A stretch of 62,063 nt of DNA from Bacteroidaceae bacterium. GTDB taxonomy: Bacteria; Bacteroidota; Bacteroidia; Bacteroidales; Bacteroidaceae. The notes below the pieces were generated by a model. That model saw nothing but the letters and a program-made list of their open reading frames with translations, did not search any database and had not been told where the DNA came from. The stretch spans positions 1 to 62,063 of the forward strand of contig JAFXZY010000052.1 of NCBI GenBank assembly GCA_017541025.1. The letters run 5' to 3'. This document shows positions 59,003 to 62,063 of this stretch, in pieces; within the stretch, counting starts at the first letter, position 1, and each line of letters starts with the position of its first letter. The translations under genes were made by a program, and so were the position numbers.

Positions 59003-59341
59003 CGTCCCGCGTCCCAACGTCCCATTAAGGTGGTTTTGGTGTGTAAATGCACAGGCAGGGAGCAAAGGACGGATTGTAAGTAATTGAATATTAGAAAGTT
59101 GTATTATTTATCTATCTAACCGATGGCAATCAATTAGTAGTAATAAATGGTTATAAACATTATAATATTATACCTTTTATTCCCTATTTTGATTGTTTAT
59201 ACCAGAAATTGATTGATTTTCATCTATAAATTGCAAGCAATATAATTACTTCATAAAATATACATTATTATAATATCCCTATAACCCAACCCGCCTTGCA
59301 AGCATGAAACCACCTTAATGGGACGTTGGGACGCGGGACGC
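59002..59341. repeat. 340-bp element bounded by perfect 35-bp inverted repeats
   Basis: Arms 59002-59036 and 59307-59341 are perfect inverted copies containing GCGTCCCGCGTCCC and TTAAGGTGGTTT. The 270-base interior is AT-rich with no gene and no exact TAnnTTTG box. It adjoins the cruciform on the left and the ATPase promoter on the right. Confidence 0.85.
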
Positions 59342-59408
59342 TGGGACGGTTTTGTTATACTAAATGTTATTTTTCGTAAAAAAATTACGGAATATAAAAT
59401 AATATATG

Positions 59409-59416
59409 TATATTTG
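59409..59416 (+). promoter_or_regulatory. -7 box of the ATPase-TOPRIM pair
   Basis: TATATTTG, 27 bases before the ATPase start and outside the inverted repeats. Confidence 0.6.
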
Positions 59417-59442
59417 CGGCAAAATAACCAAATAAAACTGTT

Positions 59443-60552
59443 ATGCTTGTCAAATTTGCCGTAAAAAACTTCCGAGGCTTTGCGGAAAGGATTGAGTGGG
59501 ATTTGTCCCATCCCAGTAATTATGAGTTTAACAAATACGCTATTAAGAATGGCATCATCAAGAATGGTATCATATATGGCCCAAATGGCTCAGGAAAGTC
59601 CAATTTTGCCTTAGCCATTTTTGACATTGTTAACCATCTGACTCAGAAATCTCAAAAAGCAGACTTTTATAAAAACTATACTTATGGTGGAAATTCTAAA
59701 GGCCAGGTTTTTTTTGAGTATACTTTCAAGTTTGGTTCTCAGATAATAGAGTACCAATACGGCAAAAATATGTTTGGGATGTTGTTTGCAGAATCGTTAT
59801 TGGTTGATGGAAAAGAAATCTTTAATCGCAATTTTGATTCTTTATCTTTGGATGAGAATCAGTTTCCAATCAATCCGGACGCCAAAAAGAACCTTCAGTC
59901 AAATGCCAACAATATATCGATCATAAATTATCTATTAATTTCGTATCCTCTCTCCAAAGATCATTATCTCATACTTTTGAGAAATTTCGCGGATTCTATG
60001 TTGTGGTTCAGATGCCTTAAAGCAAATGAATATATAGGATTGGAAACTGGTAATACACAATTAGATGAGTATATCATACAAAATGGACTTGTGGATGATT
60101 TCTCCGCTTTTTTAAAAGCTGTCAGCGGACAAGACTACGATTTTGTTCAGCCAAATCCAAATGACAAAATGTTGGTATGCCATTTTGGAACAGGCAATAA
60201 TGTTGTTCTGTTCGACGAGATAGCGTCAACGGGCACTCTTTCATTACAACTTCTTTATTACTGGTTAAAGAAGATGGACAATGCCTCATTTGTCTTTATC
60301 GACGAGTTTGATGCATTCTATCATTTCAAATTGTCATTTGAGGTGTGCAAACAATTGTTTAACCTCAATTGTCAGGTATTCACGTCGTCACATAATACCT
60401 ATCTGATGACTAATGAGTTGCTGCGTCCTGACTGCAATTTCATCTTGCAAGATAATAAAATAAAGCCCTTGCAAGCCTGTACAGAGAAGGAACTGAGATT
60501 TGGACACAATATTGAGAAGATTTATAGAGCTGGCGCATTCTATGTTGAATAA
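59443..60552 (+). CDS. AAA/ABC-type ATPase of a probable two-gene defence system
   Basis: 369 residues. The N-terminus LVKFAVKNFRGF is the usual strand start of OLD/RecF-like ATPases; Walker A YGPNGSGKSN lies at 45-54, an ABC-signature-like STGTLSLQLL near 262, Walker B FVFIDEFDAF near 281-290 and the switch His in TSSHNTYL near 313. It belongs to the AAA_15/AAA_21 (RloA/AbiLi-like) type. It overlaps the next gene by 11 bases, so both act together. Codon use looks more AT-rich than in the glycosidase genes, suggesting transfer. Confidence 0.82.
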   Translation: MLVKFAVKNFRGFAERIEWDLSHPSNYEFNKYAIKNGIIKNGIIYGPNGSGKSNFALAIFDIVNHLTQKSQKADFYKNYTYGGNSKGQVFFEYTFKFGSQIIEYQYGKNMFGMLFAESLLVDGKEIFNRNFDSLSLDENQFPINPDAKKNLQSNANNISIINYLLISYPLSKDHYLILLRNFADSMLWFRCLKANEYIGLETGNTQLDEYIIQNGLVDDFSAFLKAVSGQDYDFVQPNPNDKMLVCHFGTGNNVVLFDEIASTGTLSLQLLYYWLKKMDNASFVFIDEFDAFYHFKLSFEVCKQLFNLNCQVFTSSHNTYLMTNELLRPDCNFILQDNKIKPLQACTEKELRFGHNIEKIYRAGAFYVE

Positions 60553-61330
60553 CGAATTGCAACTCTTTGTTTTTGAGGGTGTCCGGGCGGAATCTAAATA
60601 TGTTGACATGCTTGAACAACACTTCCTTGGCAAAAGGATTTCTGTAAAGTGTGTCTATGATGCGGAGTTATATCAGCTTTATAAAATTCTGAAAGAAGAA
60701 CCAGACTTTGATTTGGTAGAACTTCTAAAGGAGCGAAATAAGGAGAATGCCAAACTGTTGCAAAACTATAATCGAGATAGCTTTGCGTACATATACCTTT
60801 TCTTTGACTATGATGCCCATTCCACTCTGGCAAGCGATGAGAAGGTAGAAGATATGCTCAACTTCTTTGATAACGAAACTGAAAACGGATTGCTCTATAT
60901 CAGTTATCCAATGCTGGAAGCGATTCGTCATTATAAAGACATGGATAGCTTCAAAGAGCTCACAGTTAAGTGCAAACGAACCAACTGCCCATACAAAGTT
61001 GAATGTAATGAAGTTGAAGTTTGCATGAATGAGCCCCACTATAAAAATGTTTCAGCTTCAGAGTGTCAGCCTCAACTCACCAACATCAATAAATACACAA
61101 GAGAGGTTTGGCAGGAGTTGATTCGTGCCCATGTATCCAAAATGAATTATCTAGTAAACGGTGCCTTTGAATTCCCTGCAAAACCGGAACTTCAGACTGT
61201 GATATTCAGCAAGCAATTAGAAAAGCATATCAATCACAAGTGTCCAATGGTCGCAGTATTAAGTGCTTTTCCTATTTATGTGTTGGATTATTATGGTGTG
61301 GATGGGCTGAAGAAGAAGTTAAATGAATAG
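60542..61330 (+). CDS. TOPRIM/RloB-like partner of the ATPase
   Basis: 262 residues from the ATG at 60542, inside the ATPase gene's end. LFVFEGVRAESKYVDML with Glu12 and YLFFDYDAH with Asp89-x-Asp91 form the Glu...DxD pattern of TOPRIM-like nucleases; SYPMLEAIRHY (Glu126) is a further conserved-looking block. A cysteine cluster between about 147 and 180 (CKRTNCPYKVECNEVEVC) could bind zinc. The C-terminal part (FSKQLEKHINHKCPMVAVLSAFPIYVLDYYG) is not recognised. Role inferred: effector of an abortive-infection or restriction-like pair. It might instead be RloB/AbiLii-like. Confidence 0.7.
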   Translation: MLNNELQLFVFEGVRAESKYVDMLEQHFLGKRISVKCVYDAELYQLYKILKEEPDFDLVELLKERNKENAKLLQNYNRDSFAYIYLFFDYDAHSTLASDEKVEDMLNFFDNETENGLLYISYPMLEAIRHYKDMDSFKELTVKCKRTNCPYKVECNEVEVCMNEPHYKNVSASECQPQLTNINKYTREVWQELIRAHVSKMNYLVNGAFEFPAKPELQTVIFSKQLEKHINHKCPMVAVLSAFPIYVLDYYGVDGLKKKLNE

Positions 61331-62063
61331 CAAAATATACACTACAGTTGCCTGTTTGCAAAAAGTCTTCTTAATGCTTGTTCTGAAATTCTCTAGAGAT
61401 TTTTCTGCTAAGTAACGTGCAAGCAATAGCTATTATACAAGGAAACGACAAAATTCTCTAGAAAAATTCTTCACTTGAAGGAAGTATAGAACGTGCAAAT
61501 ACGTTGCTTTATTCTTGCTTCCTTACTGTAAACACCAAAAAAATAATGTATGCATCATGTATGCAACATGTAGGCTTGAAAGTGAGAGAAATTCGATAAC
61601 CATGTGGCCTCCAAGCGATTTTGTGTAGGCATGTAGGCTAATATGCGATTATTGCTCACTTGTAGTGTACTGAACCATAACCGTTTCCTCTTCATAGAAC
61701 CTAAGGTCTATGTCATTTCGCAATAAAATCACCCGTTTTCTTTGTGCGTATTAAAATAATCGTTATTTTTGCAACGTGAAGCCTCTTCATTAGGGACTTA
61801 AACTCCTTGAACCACTTGAACCATTTAAACTCTATAGTGGTTAAGGTTAGGGTTAAGATTAAGGTACGAAGTCTAGTTATCGTTGACGTTAACGTTGACG
61901 TTAGAAAAGGGGCAAGTTGGCGGCGGCCAGCACACAACTTATTGGTAAATAAACGAAGCGTTATGCTCGTCTTGCGAGTTGAAACCTGAGAAATTTCAAA
62001 GTAAGGCAAGAGAACATGATGGCTTCCATGCGTAAGCGTGGATGTCATTCATTTCTTCCTTAC
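61331..62063. other. 733-base stretch without a recognised gene
   Basis: Contents: two identical 12-mers AAATTCTCTAGA at 61386 and 61451; ATGTATGC/ATGTAGGC triplicate at about 61548-61575; a -7-like box TATTTTTG at 61764-61771; GTTAAGGTTAGGGTTAAG and GTTATCGTTGACGTTAACG repeats at 61837-61904; two small hairpins (CTCGTCTTGCGAG near 61967, GAAACCTGAGAAATTTC near 61981). An ATG near 62018 opens a frame that runs off the window, too short to call. Confidence 0.5.
61764..61771 (+). promoter_or_regulatory. Possible -7 box near the window end
   Basis: TATTTTTG; whatever it drives lies in the repeat-rich leader or beyond the window. Confidence 0.4.

Noticed and set aside
59002-59341. Certain invertible promoter
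   Set aside because: No exact TAnnTTTG box lies inside the inverted repeats and a good one lies outside at 59409, so inversion is only listed as a possibility.
59443-61330. Firm assignment to PARIS, Gabija or retron systems
   Set aside because: The ATPase/TOPRIM logic is similar, but diagnostic domains (DUF4435, UvrD helicase, reverse transcriptase) are not recognisable.
61807-62048. Short frames near the window end
   Set aside because: They translate simple repeats (VKVRVKIKV, TLTSTLTSTI) and show no start signal.
62018-62063. Start of a gene running off the window
   Set aside because: Only about 15 codons are visible after an ATG, too few to support a coding call.

Overview
The window looks like Bacteroidota DNA, most likely Prevotella or a close relative. 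Evidence: repeated promoter boxes of the Bacteroidota form TAnnTTTG, AT-rich leaders without strong Shine-Dalgarno sites, many large secreted multi-domain glycosidases with Por/T9SS-like C-terminal tails, DUF4143 and DUF4491 proteins, and an intestinal/rumen-Prevotella style CE6-CE1 esterase. The species cannot be settled from sequence alone.

Layout. (1) 1-1.8 kb: 3' end of a probable GH20 hexosaminidase, tRNA-Arg(UCU) with its terminator, a guanine-deaminase-like gene and a SIMPL-domain protein. (2) 1.9-9.2 kb, minus strand: a five-gene unit (SGNH acetylesterase, class II aldolase, GH92 alpha-mannosidase, D-lyxose/mannose-type isomerase, PfkB kinase) that could release mannose, isomerise it to a ketose, phosphorylate it and cleave it. 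(3) 9.4-21.2 kb: a GH5-GH43 enzyme with TrmN6 downstream; a GntR regulator and an IMPase-family gene on the minus strand, divergent from a giant GH51-GH127 enzyme with alpha- plus beta-L-arabinofuranosidase modules. (4) 21.2-22.5 kb: a DUF4143 ATPase behind three 33-bp-spaced repeats. (5) 22.9-39.5 kb: a run of eight co-directional genes (GH2, CbiG with a truncated methylase, DUF4491, GH9, GH3, two GH43, CE6-CE1) suited to decorated xylan/arabinoxylan. (6) 39.5-47.4 kb: fRMsr, a membrane protein, an AlbA_2 protein, xpt-pbuX purine salvage, a double discoidin protein and a second GH3. (7) 47.4-52.2 kb: a PI-PLC, then a replication module: Rep protein, 22-23-bp iterons, a small putative ParB-like protein and ParA. 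(8) 52.6-58.5 kb: DnaJ, HAD phosphatase, DUF4250, GlsB, GH31 and TrmH. (9) 58.5-62 kb: a cluster of three inverted-repeat structures followed by an AAA ATPase/TOPRIM-like gene pair resembling two-gene phage-defence modules.

The genes combine saccharification (arabinoxylan, arabinan, galactosides, mannosides, acetyl and feruloyl esters) with housekeeping genes, and no SusC/SusD pair or hybrid two-component regulator is present. A complete Rep-iteron-Par module inside such DNA suggests either a secondary chromosome/chromid (known in some Prevotella) or an integrated plasmid.

The second theme is repeats: families of short units (7-12 bp) fill many intergenic gaps and also interrupt at least seven genes in frame, once forming most of a signal peptide.
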